64,000 nt of DNA from NCBI GenBank assembly GCA_004145795.1, contig SEIO01000004.1, positions 62,001-126,000 of the forward strand. Direction: 5' to 3'. Under the pieces are notes generated by a model, which saw only the letters and a program-made list of their open reading frames with translations, made no database searches and was not told where the DNA came from. Position 1 is the first letter of the stretch. Each line of letters begins with the position of its first letter. A program made the translations under genes and the position numbers. This document shows positions 8,701 to 17,246 of this stretch, one piece after another. The stretch comes from Lentibacillus lipolyticus. GTDB lineage: Bacteria; Bacillota; Bacilli; Bacillales; Amphibacillaceae.

Positions 8701-9145
8701 TGTTCTTGACACGCTGACTTTCTTCTACGGAATGAAGCTGGACGAGGAGATTGAAGTGGAGATTGAGCAGGGGAAAACACTGTTTGTTAAACTGGTTTCC
8801 ATTTCCGAACCGCGTTCAGATGGAACACGGGTCATTTATTTCGAGTTAAATGGACAGTCAAGGCAGGTTGTGGTGAAAGACGAAAGTGTCCAGTCTCAGG
8901 TAGAAACCAGGCCACAAGCAGACCAGCAAAATGATAAGCATATTGGCGCCACCATGCCAGGAACAGTCGTCAAAGTTGTGTGTGATGAAGGCGATAAAGT
9001 CCAGAAAGGCGATCATCTGCTCATTAACGAAGCCATGAAAATGGAAACAACTGTACAGGCTCCATTCAGCGGTGTGATTAAACGGATTTGCGTGAAAAAC
9101 GGAGATACTATTGCAGTAAACGACCTACTAATTGAATTTGAATAA
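5702..9145 (+). CDS. pycA: Pyruvate carboxylase
   Basis: A 1147-residue biotin enzyme that converts pyruvate, bicarbonate and ATP to oxaloacetate, feeding the citric acid cycle. Order of domains: biotin carboxylase (about residues 1-450, with GGGGRGMRIV near 168), carboxyltransferase (from about 535, DTTFRDAHQS at 539), allosteric linker, and C-terminal biotinyl domain with EAMKMET, where K1113 should carry biotin. The length is normal and no domain is missing. The ribosome binding site GGAGGAGG lies inside the end of ftsW. Placement between ftsW and ctaA is as in B. subtilis. Confidence 0.97.
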   Translation: MGEVKKLNKVLVANRGEIAIRVFRACTELNIRTVAIYSKEDTSSYHRYKADEAYLIGEGKKPIEAYLDIEGILDLAKEVDVDAIHPGYGFLSENIEFARRCEEEGITFIGPTSEHLNMFGDKVKARMQAVNAGLPVIPGSNGPVSSLKEAEAFGRDHGYPIIIKASLGGGGRGMRIVRTEQALPEAFDRARSEAKASFGSDEVYLEKLIENPKHIEVQIIGDTHQNTIHLFERDCSVQRRHQKVVEAAPSVSLPEGLREKICEAAVQLMQNVGYINAGTVEFLVTDNAFYFIEVNPRVQVEHTITEMITGVDIVQTQIKVAEGNNIHGSSIGIPKQNDISTLGYAIQSRVTTEDPLNNFMPDTGKIMAYRTGGGFGVRLDAGNGFQGAVISPHYDSLLVKVSTWALSFEQAAQKMVRNLKEFRIRGIKTNIPFLQNVISHEQFLSGEYTTTFIDQTPELFVFPKRKDRGTKMLTYIGHTTVNGFEGVPKKEKPELIRPKVPEWNRQSKIPDGSKQILDEYGPDYLAKWLQEQENVMLTDTTFRDAHQSLLATRIRTKDLAQIAEPTARMLPELFSVEMWGGATFDVAYRFLKEDPWQRLLKLREKMPNVLLQMLLRASNAVGYKNYPDNLIDEFVEKSATAGIDVFRIFDSLNWVEGMRPAIQSVRDNNKIAEAAMCYTGDILDSGRPKYDLDYYKNLARELEQSGAHILGIKDMAGLLKPEAAYQLISSLKETVDLPVHLHTHDTSGNGIHMYARAIDAGVDAVDVANAPMAGLTSQPSAQSLYHALEGTNRQPDINIDAYEKLSHYWEGIRTHYQDFESGLKAPHTEIYFHEMPGGQYSNLRQQARAVGLEERWNDVKAMFHRVNDMFGDIIKVTPSSKIVGDMTLFMVQNDLTEDDIYERGETFDFPESVVEFMQGYIGQPYQGFPKELQRIILKGKKPITERPGELLDPIDFTQLRDSLFKTLDRQVTDFDLISYALYPKVFMDYHRFYETYGDISVLDTLTFFYGMKLDEEIEVEIEQGKTLFVKLVSISEPRSDGTRVIYFELNGQSRQVVVKDESVQSQVETRPQADQQNDKHIGATMPGTVVKVVCDEGDKVQKGDHLLINEAMKMETTVQAPFSGVIKRICVKNGDTIAVNDLLIEFE

Positions 9146-9146
9146 A

Positions 9147-9180
9147 AGAAGGGGTAATGGAGAATTCCATTACCCCTTCT
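9147..9180. terminator. pycA/ctaA convergent terminator
   Basis: Stem AGAAGGGGTAATGG/CCATTACCCCTTCT between the convergent genes. It overlaps the ctaA stop, so it likely serves both strands. Confidence 0.8.
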
Positions 9181-10087
9181 CATAGTGGGCACTTCGTGAT
9201 GAAAGCAGCACAAAGTAACTAAGCATGGCAAAATAACAAGAAACAATAAATGCGTGCATTAGTGCAATTCCCAGGTTAAGCATGGAGAAAATAATCATAG
9301 CACCGAAAAATACCTGCATCGCAATCAGTAAAATAGTAATAACCCCACCCCAGTACATGACACGATTTTGTCGATAATATGTCATAATTTTGATAAATAA
9401 TATGATCGTCCAAATGAATAATATACTAGCAGCAAGCCTGTGTCCCATCTGAATCCATTGGTCAAAACTATAAGAACCGAATGCAAAAGGTGCGTCATTC
9501 GTACAAAATGGCCACCCGCCACATACCATACTGGCTTCTGCGTGCCGGACAAGGGCACCTGTATAAACGACAACTATGGTGTAGAGCGATATGGCATATA
9601 ATTCAATCCGGTGCTTCTTCTGGATAATCAGTGACCTTGCGTCAAATTTCTGATCGACTTCAAATATTAAAAGCATCAGTAAAAACACTGCTGTAAACGA
9701 AATGAGTGAAATACCAAAGTGCGTGGCCATAATGAAATCGGATTGATTCCATATAACGGCCGCTGCACCGATCAAAGCTTGCAGCAGCAGGAAAAACGAT
9801 GACATAAAAGCTAAAAACTTGACCTCGCGAATATGTCCAATAATGATCCAGGAGAGAACGGACAGGGCCAGGACAACAACACCCATAATACCGGAAACTA
9901 GCCGGTGGCTCAGTTCAATCACCAGTTTAGGTGTAATGTTGGATGGAAACAGCTGGCCGTTACAGAGGGGCCAGCTTTCACCACAGCCCAGGCCCGAGCC
10001 GGTCTTCGTAACAAGAGCACCACCAACCAGCACAAATATCATTCCCAGAGTGGAAACCACAGAAAGTAATTTAAGAGTTCTTAACAT
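9170..10087 (-). CDS. ctaA: Heme A synthase
   Basis: A 305-residue protein with eight predicted membrane helices that oxidises the C8 methyl of heme O to the formyl of heme A, needed by cytochrome aa3/caa3 oxidases. Visible features include the first extracytoplasmic loop with CGESWPLC and a second paired-cysteine segment CGGWPFC, plus conserved histidines in ELSHRL and MGHRLA. The ATG at 10087 follows GTGAGGC. It is transcribed divergently from ctaBCDEF across a roughly 480-base regulatory region, as in B. subtilis. Confidence 0.95.
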   Translation of the reverse strand: MLRTLKLLSVVSTLGMIFVLVGGALVTKTGSGLGCGESWPLCNGQLFPSNITPKLVIELSHRLVSGIMGVVVLALSVLSWIIIGHIREVKFLAFMSSFFLLLQALIGAAAVIWNQSDFIMATHFGISLISFTAVFLLMLLIFEVDQKFDARSLIIQKKHRIELYAISLYTIVVVYTGALVRHAEASMVCGGWPFCTNDAPFAFGSYSFDQWIQMGHRLAASILFIWTIILFIKIMTYYRQNRVMYWGGVITILLIAMQVFFGAMIIFSMLNLGIALMHAFIVSCYFAMLSYFVLLSSRSAHYEKG

Positions 10088-10386
10088 ATGACTGCCTCAC
10101 TTCATGTATATTTATGTCTATCATAATAGGATAACCGTGTGGCGGCAACCGAAAATCCATCATTGTCCGATTCACAATGGATATCTTATCATGGTTTAAC
10201 CCTGTTTTCACTATAAAAATATAGAAAACACTTGCATTGTCGAGCGTTGTTTGCTAGAAATATTAGTAGGGGAAATTCAGTGGCTGTCATACCTTCATGT
10301 CCGCCGTCATGGGAAAAGTACATATACTTAGGATAATGGAATTAAAGGCTGTTAAAGCCTTTCATTTTATTTTAGGCACTTATTTC

Positions 10387-10420
10387 ACAAATTTGTCACA
10401 CTTTCACGTGTGAAGTGTGA
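10387..10420. promoter_or_regulatory. Paired palindromes in the ctaA-ctaB regulatory region
   Basis: ACAAATTTGT at 10387-10396 abuts a 25-base inverted repeat at 10396-10420 with arms TCACACTT/AAGTGTGA. TTCACAAA here is the reverse of TTTGTGAA, the half-site type used by ResD. TTCAC..GTGAA also resembles Rex half sites. A redox regulator site is plausible, because ctaA and ctaB are ResD-controlled in B. subtilis, but the identity is inferred. The rest of the interval 10088-10571 holds no gene that I can see. Confidence 0.5.
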
Positions 10421-10421
10421 C

Positions 10422-10451
10422 TTGATAACTTGCCTAAATAGATTGTATGTA
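10422..10451 (+). promoter_or_regulatory. Weak candidate promoter for ctaBCDEF
   Basis: TTGATA at 10422-10427 and TATGTA at 10446-10451 are separated by 18 bases, immediately downstream of the palindromic site. The -10 is poor, so dependence on an activator bound at 10387-10420 would make sense. Confidence 0.3.
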
Positions 10452-10571
10452 AATTCCATGATACAATTGGGATAATTCAAAGAATAGTTTTGGGGACACT
10501 TAGGTATGATAACACTATGTCTGTATTTTATTTAGTGCTTTTTGTTGGGATGTAAAGGGGGGATAAATGGA

Positions 10572-11513
10572 ATGGATAAAGCGGAGACAACTTCTTCACC
10601 GCTACTTGGTAACTCGTCTGTCACAAAAGAAAAAAACCCGACATTTTTTGCAGATTGGAAAGCATTGATCAAAGTAGGGATTGTGAATTCAAACCTGATA
10701 ACGACGTTTGCCGGATTTTGGCTGGCCGTATATTTTACAAACACCGCATTCACGGCTAATTGGGATATTTTTCTCTTAACCATGGCGGGAAGTGCACTGG
10801 TAATTGCAGGCGGATGTATTATGAATAACTGGTATGATGCGGATATTGATCCGGTCATGTCCAGGACAAAAACACGTCCGTCCGTGACAGGCAGCATACC
10901 GCGCGGTCGTATACTCATGATGGGTGTTGCAACATCTGCTGCGGGCCATGTGCTTCTTTTGTTTACAACTGTGGAAGCAGCCGTCATTGCTTTTTTGGGC
11001 TGGTTCACGTATGTGGTTCTTTATACAATGTGGTCCAAACGCAGATATACCCTTAATACTGCTGTAGGGAGCTTTTCTGGGGCGGTGCCACCTCTGATAG
11101 GATGGGCAGCTGTTGACCCTGGCCTGCATACGACAGCTTTTATACTATTCCTTATTATGTTTATCTGGCAGACGCCACATTTTCTTGCACTGGCAATGAA
11201 AAAAACAAAGGAATATAAAGCTGCTGGTGTGCCAATGCTCCCGGCTGTACACGGCTTTGAAATGACGAAACGTCAAATTGCGGTTTATATTGCATGCCTT
11301 TTTCCTTTGCCGTTTTTTATGGGGGAATTGGGAACCCTATTCATGGTGATTGCAACGCTGTTGAACATCGGCTGGCTCGCAATAGGCATTAGCGGGTTTT
11401 TTACCAGGAATGATTTGAAATGGGCAAATATGATATTTGTCTATTCCCTGAATTATTTAACGATCTTATTTTTATTGATGGTTGTCGTAACATTTGAATT
11501 CCCCTTCAGTTAA
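10572..11513 (+). CDS. ctaB: Protoheme IX farnesyltransferase (heme O synthase)
   Basis: A 313-residue UbiA-family membrane prenyltransferase that adds farnesyl to heme B, giving heme O, the substrate of CtaA. The first Asp-rich motif NNWYDADIDPVMSRT and the following TRPSVTG are present, and about nine membrane helices are predicted. The ATG at 10572 is preferred because AAGGGGGGAT lies about 8 bases upstream; the frame could extend to a TTG at 10542. It is the first gene of the oxidase operon. Confidence 0.94.
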   Translation: MDKAETTSSPLLGNSSVTKEKNPTFFADWKALIKVGIVNSNLITTFAGFWLAVYFTNTAFTANWDIFLLTMAGSALVIAGGCIMNNWYDADIDPVMSRTKTRPSVTGSIPRGRILMMGVATSAAGHVLLLFTTVEAAVIAFLGWFTYVVLYTMWSKRRYTLNTAVGSFSGAVPPLIGWAAVDPGLHTTAFILFLIMFIWQTPHFLALAMKKTKEYKAAGVPMLPAVHGFEMTKRQIAVYIACLFPLPFFMGELGTLFMVIATLLNIGWLAIGISGFFTRNDLKWANMIFVYSLNYLTILFLLMVVVTFEFPFS

Positions 11514-11575
11514 TTTTGGTTCTGTCGTATAAACAAACATAAGGAAGTTATAAGGAGAAAGAGAGGTATGAATAC

Positions 11576-12628
11576 ATGAAAGGTTGGATGGGAAAATTCC
11601 GTGCAGTTTTTCTTTTGGGTCTGACGGCACTTGTGCTTTCGGCATGCGGTAAAGAAAATCTTACCGCTCTAGACCCCAAAGGCTATGGAGCGGACAAATC
11701 ACTTGACTTGATTATTCTTTCAACCGTTGTGATGTTATTTGTTCTGGCCGTTGTTGTGGTTATCTACACCATTGTTCTAATCAGGTACAGGAAGAAAAAA
11801 GGTCAGGAAGACTTTATCCCGAAGCAGGTAGAAGGGAACAAAACATTGGAGACGGTCTGGACGATTATTCCAATCATCCTGTTGCTCATCATTGCTGTTC
11901 CGACTGTTACTGCAACATTTAACCTGGCTGATGAATCCGATTCGAATGAACATCTGAATATCCAAGTGACCGGAAATCAGTATTGGTGGCATTTTAATTA
12001 CGAAGGACAGGAAATCCAGACAAGTCAGGATATGTACATCCCAGTGGGCGAAAAAGTCTATTTGAACATGAAGTCCTCCGACGTTATTCACTCGTTCTGG
12101 GTGCCAACGATATCTGGAAAAATGGACGTGAACCCGGAAAACGAAAACACCATGTATATTGAAGCACATGAAGAAGGTGTTTACTGGGGTAAATGTGCCG
12201 AATTCTGCGGACCGTCACATTCACTTATGGACTTTAAAGTGATTGCTGTAAGCCAGGATGAATTTGATCAATGGGTAGCAGACATGCAGAATGTCAATCC
12301 TGATGCCGAGCCTGAAAGTACTGTGGCACAGGAAGGAAAAGCTCTGTTCCAAGAAAACAATTGCATGGGTTGCCATGCCATTGGGTCATCCCCAGTGCAA
12401 GTTGGTCCAAATCTGTCAGACTTCGGAAGCCGTTCCAAGCTGGCTGGTATAGAAGAAATGAACAAGGAAAATCTTGTTCAATGGATCATGGATCCGGAAT
12501 CCATTAAACCAGGCAACAAAATGACTGGCAATTATCCGGAAGTGTCAAAAGAGGAAGCCGGGAAAATTGCAGAATACCTGCTGCAATTAAAACCGTCCGA
12601 AATAACACCTGAAAGTGCGAAGGATTAA
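11576..12628 (+). CDS. ctaC: Cytochrome c oxidase subunit II, caa3 type, with fused cytochrome c domain
   Basis: A 350-residue lipoprotein. The signal peptide ends in a lipobox LSAC with cysteine 24, followed by two membrane helices and a cupredoxin domain with the CuA ligands in WGKCAEFCGPSHSLM. The last roughly 90 residues are a cytochrome c domain with a CMGCH heme-binding site and a distal methionine in GNKMTGNYP. It passes electrons from membrane cytochrome c to subunit I. AAGGAGAAAGAGAGG precedes the ATG. Confidence 0.96.
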   Translation: MKGWMGKFRAVFLLGLTALVLSACGKENLTALDPKGYGADKSLDLIILSTVVMLFVLAVVVVIYTIVLIRYRKKKGQEDFIPKQVEGNKTLETVWTIIPIILLLIIAVPTVTATFNLADESDSNEHLNIQVTGNQYWWHFNYEGQEIQTSQDMYIPVGEKVYLNMKSSDVIHSFWVPTISGKMDVNPENENTMYIEAHEEGVYWGKCAEFCGPSHSLMDFKVIAVSQDEFDQWVADMQNVNPDAEPESTVAQEGKALFQENNCMGCHAIGSSPVQVGPNLSDFGSRSKLAGIEEMNKENLVQWIMDPESIKPGNKMTGNYPEVSKEEAGKIAEYLLQLKPSEITPESAKD

Positions 12629-12669
12629 CAACAATCAGGGATGGAAAATGTGAAAGGGAGGTTAATAAT

Positions 12670-14523
12670 TTGAGTATTGCAGCTGCTCAAAAACGAAGCT
12701 TCGGCGCTGTACTGTGGGATTACTTAACTACTGTCGACCATAAGAAAATTGCACATTTATATTTGTTTGGCGGTGGTTTCTTTTTCCTGCTTGGCGGACT
12801 GGAAGCGATGATTATTCGTATACAACTAATAAAGCCTGAGAACGACTTTGTCAGTGCAGGTTTTTATAATGAAGTTCTAACCATGCATGGAACAACAATG
12901 ATTTTTCTTGCTGCCATGCCATTACTGCTCGGTTTGATGAACGCCGCAGTTCCTCTCCAAATTGGTGCGCGTGACGTTGCGTTTCCATTTTTGAATTCAT
13001 TGGGCTTCTGGCTGTTTTTGTTCGGTGGACTAATGCTGAACTGCAGCTGGTTTCTTGGCGGTGCTCCTGACGCTGGTTGGACAGCTTACACACCGCTGTC
13101 GACGACATCGCCCGGTCATGGCGTTGATTATTATGTCATTGGACTTCAGATAGCTGGTGCCGGAACACTGATCGGCGGGATTAACTTTCTTGTTACGATT
13201 ATTAACATGCGTGCACCAGGTATGACATTTATGCGTATGCCACTATTCTCGTGGACGACATTCATAACAAGTACACTGATTTTGTTTGCTTTTCCGGCAT
13301 TGACAATTGGTTTGTTCCTGTTAATGTTTGATCGCATGTTCGGATCAGCGTTTTTCGATGTTGGTCTCGGCGGAAACACGATTATCTGGCAGCACCTATT
13401 CTGGATATTCGGGCACCCGGAAGTTTATATTCTGGTTTTGCCGGCCTTTGGAATATTCAGTGATGTGTTTTCGACGTTTTCTAAAAAACGTCTGTTCGGT
13501 TATACGGCAATGGTATTTGCGACCATACTGATCGCTTTCTTAGGTTTCATGGTCTGGGCGCACCACATGTTCACGGTTGGTCTTGGCCCTGTTGCAAACT
13601 CCATCTTTGCAATCGCAACAATGGCAATTGCCGTACCTACCGGAATTAAAATATTCAACTGGCTGGCAACGATGTGGGGAGGAAGCATTTCCATTAATAC
13701 GACCATGCTTTGGGCGTTAGGTTTTATCCCTACCTTTACCATTGGTGGTATGACTGGTGTTATGGTCGCATCTGTTGTAGCAGACTATCAGTATCATGAT
13801 ACCTATTTCGTTGTGGCACACTTCCACTACGTTCTTGTTGGTGGTACGGTATTTGGAATCATGGCAGGACTGCATTACTGGTGGCCAAAAATGTTTGGAC
13901 GTGTACTAAATGAAGCAATGGGCAAACTGACTTTCTGGACATTTTTCATTGGTTTCCATTTAACGTTCTTTATCCAGCATTTCCTTGGACTAATGGGAAT
14001 GCCGCGCCGTTACTGGGTATTCCTGGAGGATCAGGGACTCGATCTCGGTAACTTGATTAGTACGATTGGCGCATTCTTCATGGCATTCGGCGTTATCGTA
14101 TTCCTGTATAACGCTATTTATACGGCAGTGAAGGGTGAACAGGCACCGAATGATCCTTGGGATGGCCGGACGCTTGAGTGGGCGATAGCTTCACCACCAC
14201 CGCATTATAACTTTAAACAGACACCATTGACTCGCGGACTTGATCCATTGTGGATTGAGAAGAGGGAAGGTAAAGGTGAAATAACACCAGCAGAGCCACT
14301 TGGCGATATTCATATGCCAAACTCATCGTTCCTGCCGTTTATGATGTCGCTCGGATTGTTCATTGCCGGTTTTGGCTTTATTTACCAGGTGAACCATAAT
14401 TGGGCATATGTGCTGTTATTCGGTGGTATGGCTATTACTTTGGTCTCGATGATGATACGTTCCTTGAAAGATGACCATGGTTACCATATTCCGAAAGAAG
14501 AACTAGAAGGGGAGGCTGACTAA
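12670..14523 (+). CDS. ctaD: Cytochrome c oxidase subunit I
   Basis: A 617-residue heme-copper oxidase subunit I carrying the heme A and heme A3-CuB centres that reduce oxygen. Conserved pieces include the low-spin heme region MHGTTMIFL, the CuB and tyrosine-histidine region WIFGHPEVYILVLPAFG, and the active-site segment YFVVAHFHYVLVGG. Start is a TTG at 12670 with GGGAGG about 8 bases upstream. An extended C-terminus with two further helices is typical of the caa3 branch. Confidence 0.96.
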   Translation: MSIAAAQKRSFGAVLWDYLTTVDHKKIAHLYLFGGGFFFLLGGLEAMIIRIQLIKPENDFVSAGFYNEVLTMHGTTMIFLAAMPLLLGLMNAAVPLQIGARDVAFPFLNSLGFWLFLFGGLMLNCSWFLGGAPDAGWTAYTPLSTTSPGHGVDYYVIGLQIAGAGTLIGGINFLVTIINMRAPGMTFMRMPLFSWTTFITSTLILFAFPALTIGLFLLMFDRMFGSAFFDVGLGGNTIIWQHLFWIFGHPEVYILVLPAFGIFSDVFSTFSKKRLFGYTAMVFATILIAFLGFMVWAHHMFTVGLGPVANSIFAIATMAIAVPTGIKIFNWLATMWGGSISINTTMLWALGFIPTFTIGGMTGVMVASVVADYQYHDTYFVVAHFHYVLVGGTVFGIMAGLHYWWPKMFGRVLNEAMGKLTFWTFFIGFHLTFFIQHFLGLMGMPRRYWVFLEDQGLDLGNLISTIGAFFMAFGVIVFLYNAIYTAVKGEQAPNDPWDGRTLEWAIASPPPHYNFKQTPLTRGLDPLWIEKREGKGEITPAEPLGDIHMPNSSFLPFMMSLGLFIAGFGFIYQVNHNWAYVLLFGGMAITLVSMMIRSLKDDHGYHIPKEELEGEAD

Positions 14524-14524
14524 T

Positions 14525-15148
14525 ATGAGTCATGATCAGTCTTTGAATCCGGAAACAATGCCAAACGAACCGGAAAAAGCCACCCTTGAGGGAAAGAATA
14601 AATTTCTTGGATTTTGGTTCTTTCTTGGTGGTGAGACCGTATTGTTCGCCAGTCTGTTTGGTACATTTATTGCTCTGCGCCATTCGACGGCTGGCGGTCC
14701 ATCTGCGGATGAACTCTTTGGGCTTGAACTTGTCTTCATTATGACGATGCTGCTTTTGACAAGTTCGTTGACGAGTGTATATGCCGTATACCATATGCGG
14801 AACAATAATTTTAAAAAGATGCAGTTATGGTTTGGAATTACTGCTATTTTAGGCTTTGCGTTCTTGGCATGTGAGATATATGAGTTTACGCATTATATTA
14901 CGGAATATGGTTTCACGTTCCGTTCATCTGCATTTGGCTCTGCATTTTATACACTTGTTGGCTTTCACGGAGGCCACGTAACATTTGGTTTAGCATGGCT
15001 GATTGGGCTGATGCTCCGGAACGCAAAACGAGGACTGAATTTGTACAACGCACCTAAATATTATACATTCAGCCTTTACTGGCACTTTATTGATGTGATT
15101 TGGGTGTTTATCTTTACTGTAGTCTACTTGATGGGAAAGGTGGGATAA
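14525..15148 (+). CDS. ctaE: Cytochrome c oxidase subunit III
   Basis: A 207-residue protein with five predicted membrane helices, normal for Bacillus subunit III. Conserved GFHGGHVTFGLAWL and the C-terminal YWHFIDVIWVFIF are present. The ATG starts one base after the ctaD stop, so the genes are tightly coupled. Confidence 0.95.
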   Translation: MSHDQSLNPETMPNEPEKATLEGKNKFLGFWFFLGGETVLFASLFGTFIALRHSTAGGPSADELFGLELVFIMTMLLLTSSLTSVYAVYHMRNNNFKKMQLWFGITAILGFAFLACEIYEFTHYITEYGFTFRSSAFGSAFYTLVGFHGGHVTFGLAWLIGLMLRNAKRGLNLYNAPKYYTFSLYWHFIDVIWVFIFTVVYLMGKVG

Positions 15149-15151
15149 TCA

Positions 15152-15475
15152 ATGGCAGAGAACACCAATTCCAAAGAAGCAAACCCGTTCCAGAAGCAAA
15201 AGAACAAAGAAGAAATGCAAAAGCAGGTTATTTCCTTTGCGATGATGATCCTGTTTACGATTATTGCCTTTGTCATCGTTGCAACAGATATGATGCAAGA
15301 GATGTTTGTTGTTCCAGTACTGCTTCTTCTGGCTATCGTACAGGTTGCTTTCCAGTTATACTATTTCATGCATTTAAAAGACAAGGGGCATGCATTCGCA
15401 GCTGTCATGATTTATGGCGGTGTCTGGGCCGCGGCGCTGACACTGGCTGCACTTGGCGTTATCACTTGGTGGTAA
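15152..15475 (+). CDS. ctaF: Cytochrome c oxidase subunit IV (CtaF/CoxD type)
   Basis: A 107-residue protein with a polar 30-residue N-terminus and three membrane helices, containing the conserved QVAFQLYYFMHLKDKG segment. It lies 3 bases after ctaE and is the last gene before a strong terminator. The subunit is thought to stabilise the oxidase. Confidence 0.93.
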   Translation: MAENTNSKEANPFQKQKNKEEMQKQVISFAMMILFTIIAFVIVATDMMQEMFVVPVLLLLAIVQVAFQLYYFMHLKDKGHAFAAVMIYGGVWAAALTLAALGVITWW

Positions 15476-15481
15476 GGCAGC

Positions 15482-15511
15482 AAAAGACCGGGCATTTCCC
15501 GGTCTTTTTTT
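15482..15511 (+). terminator. Terminator of ctaBCDEF
   Basis: Stem AAAAGACCGGG/CCCGGTCTTTT with a short loop followed by a T-run. Confidence 0.9.
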
Positions 15512-15531
15512 AAAGGTAAGAATGCATAAAA

Positions 15532-15665
15532 TTTTTGGCTTTGTTACTCTCTTTGTCAACAATAGCCATGTCTAGCTCCAACGTACAGGACGTACTAGTG
15601 CCGGCCAGCGCCTACCCCCTCGAGGTTGATTTTCGGGGGTGATCAAGGCGCTTGCGCTATTCTTA
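15532..15665 (+). repeat. Interspersed hairpin repeat, family F copy 1
   Basis: Shares long blocks with 46686-46821: TTTTTGGCT, CTCTTTGTCA.CAATAGCCAT, ACAGGACGTACTAGT and a hairpin core. The core at 15607-15652 has nested stems AGCGCC/GGCGCT and ACCCCC/GGGGGT. I recall similar sequences ending in AAGGCGCTTGCGCTTTT from many Bacillaceae genomes. It has no ORF and lies between ctaF and ctaG. Confidence 0.75.
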
Positions 15666-15717
15666 TGCTGTCTATAAATTGTCATATTACAAGTATGTGA
15701 ACCGGCAACAAATGCGT

Positions 15718-15723
15718 TATAAT
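15718..15723 (+). promoter_or_regulatory. Candidate -10 for ctaG
   Basis: A perfect TATAAT lies 38 bases before the ctaG ATG. The -35 position (around ATGTGA) is weak. Confidence 0.4.
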
Positions 15724-15760
15724 AGTATATACAATATATCCATTTCTGGAGTGAGATTTT

Positions 15761-16672
15761 ATGTGGCTTGATTTACAGATTTTCGGATTTCGCGCTTTGT
15801 GGAGTCCCTACTACTTCATTTTTGTCTTAGGACTTGCCTTGATATATTATCTGATGACCGGGCCATTCCGGCATAAGTTTGGCGGTGACAACGAAGCCCG
15901 ACCATCAGGAAAACAACAGGCATTCTTCTATTCTGGCATGGTTCTTCTATATGCTGTAAAGGGCGCACCAGTTGACTTGTTGAGCCATATTATGCTGACA
16001 GCTCATATGATTCAGATGGCTATTTATTATCTGATTATCCCTATCTTTGTGATAAAAGGTATACCTGCATGGCTCTGGAGGAAAGTTGTCTGCAGGCCAA
16101 AGATAAAACCGGTCTTGATGTTTCTGTCAAAGCCGCTTATATCGATATTATTGTTTAACATATTATTTTCATTTTACCATTTGCCGGCAATCTTTGATTT
16201 TGCGAAGTCATCACAGGTTGCTCACACTTCCATTTCATTGGTGATATTAATCGCGGCATTCATTGTTTGGTGGCCGGTCCTGACACCGATTAAAGAATTC
16301 GACCGGATGCCGCCGCTCGGAAAAATCTTTTATATTTTTGCCAATGGTGTGCTGATTACGCCGGCATGTGTGCTGATTATCTTTGCAGATGTACCGGTCT
16401 ATGCCGCTTATACAGAAAATGGAGCATGGATGCAGGCGTTGGCTTTATGTGTACCGAGTGGGGTTCTTGAGGGGATTAGTTATTCTATATCCGGACCTGA
16501 AATGTTCTCACCAATGTCGACGATGGAGGATCAGCAGCTTGGTGGAATTATTATGAAAATAATGCAAGAGATAACCTATGGAAGTGTTCTTGCGAGAGTA
16601 TTTTTTGGATGGTTCACGAAGGAAAGTCTCCGTGTTGATCCACTTCCAGCGAACACATATGAAGAACTATAA
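15761..16672 (+). CDS. ctaG: Cytochrome c oxidase assembly factor CtaG
   Basis: A 303-residue membrane protein with seven predicted helices of the CtaG/caa3_CtaG family, required for copper insertion into, or assembly of, the caa3 oxidase. Histidine-rich conserved segments include MLTAHMIQMA and FSFYHLP. The ATG at 15761 follows GGAG. It is separated from ctaF by a terminator and a repeat, so it may have its own promoter. Confidence 0.92.
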   Translation: MWLDLQIFGFRALWSPYYFIFVLGLALIYYLMTGPFRHKFGGDNEARPSGKQQAFFYSGMVLLYAVKGAPVDLLSHIMLTAHMIQMAIYYLIIPIFVIKGIPAWLWRKVVCRPKIKPVLMFLSKPLISILLFNILFSFYHLPAIFDFAKSSQVAHTSISLVILIAAFIVWWPVLTPIKEFDRMPPLGKIFYIFANGVLITPACVLIIFADVPVYAAYTENGAWMQALALCVPSGVLEGISYSISGPEMFSPMSTMEDQQLGGIIMKIMQEITYGSVLARVFFGWFTKESLRVDPLPANTYEEL

Positions 16673-16730
16673 AACAGCTGCATAAACGTGTTAGATCCCG
16701 TATTGGGATACATGCTTTTGTTTTCGCAGT

Positions 16731-17210
16731 GTGAAGGGAATGAATTGCAATCGTATGCCGTTTCTACCGACGATAAGCACTTTTTTTATTGTAACCAGTG
16801 CTGTGTTAGTTGCAATTGGATGGAGATTCATCCTGAAAGGAAAACCGCGTGCACATAAACGAACGATGCTTTTAGCGGCTGTCAGTGCATTATTATTCTT
16901 TATCATTTATGTTTCCAGGACAGCGTTTATTGGGAATACCAGTTTTGGCGGGCCGGACAATATAAAAATTTATTACACGATTTTCCTTATTTTTCATATT
17001 TTCCTTGCGACAACAGGTGCAGTGTTCGGCCTGGTGACAATAACGCTTGCCCTGAAAAGAAAAATAAACGTCCACCGAAAAGTGGGTCCAATTACAAGCA
17101 TTATTTGGTTTTGCAGTGCTGCAACCGGTGTGGCTGTCTATTTGCTATTGTATATTATTTACGATGGGGGACAGACAACAAGTATGCTAAAGGCCATTCT
17201 TGGCGGTTAA
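16731..17210 (+). CDS. DUF420 membrane protein (YozB type)
   Basis: About 150 residues with four predicted membrane helices and conserved histidines (KPRAHKRTM, IFHIFLATTG, INVHRKVGP), as in the DUF420/YozB family that often accompanies caa3 oxidase genes. The start is uncertain: GTG at 16731, ATG at 16740 and ATG at 16755 are in frame, and GAAGGGA lies too close to the second and too far from the third. Function is unknown; a role in oxidase assembly is only suggested by context. Confidence 0.8.
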   Translation: MKGMNCNRMPFLPTISTFFIVTSAVLVAIGWRFILKGKPRAHKRTMLLAAVSALLFFIIYVSRTAFIGNTSFGGPDNIKIYYTIFLIFHIFLATTGAVFGLVTITLALKRKINVHRKVGPITSIIWFCSAATGVAVYLLLYIIYDGGQTTSMLKAILGG

Positions 17211-17213
17211 AAA

Positions 17214-17246
17214 AACGTGTGCGGATGACAACTCTCCGCACACGTT
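17214..17246. terminator. Convergent terminator
   Basis: Stem AACGTGTGCGGA/TCCGCACACGTT, flanked by A-runs on the left and TTTTT on the right, so it works in both directions between the DUF420 gene and the permease. Confidence 0.9.
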
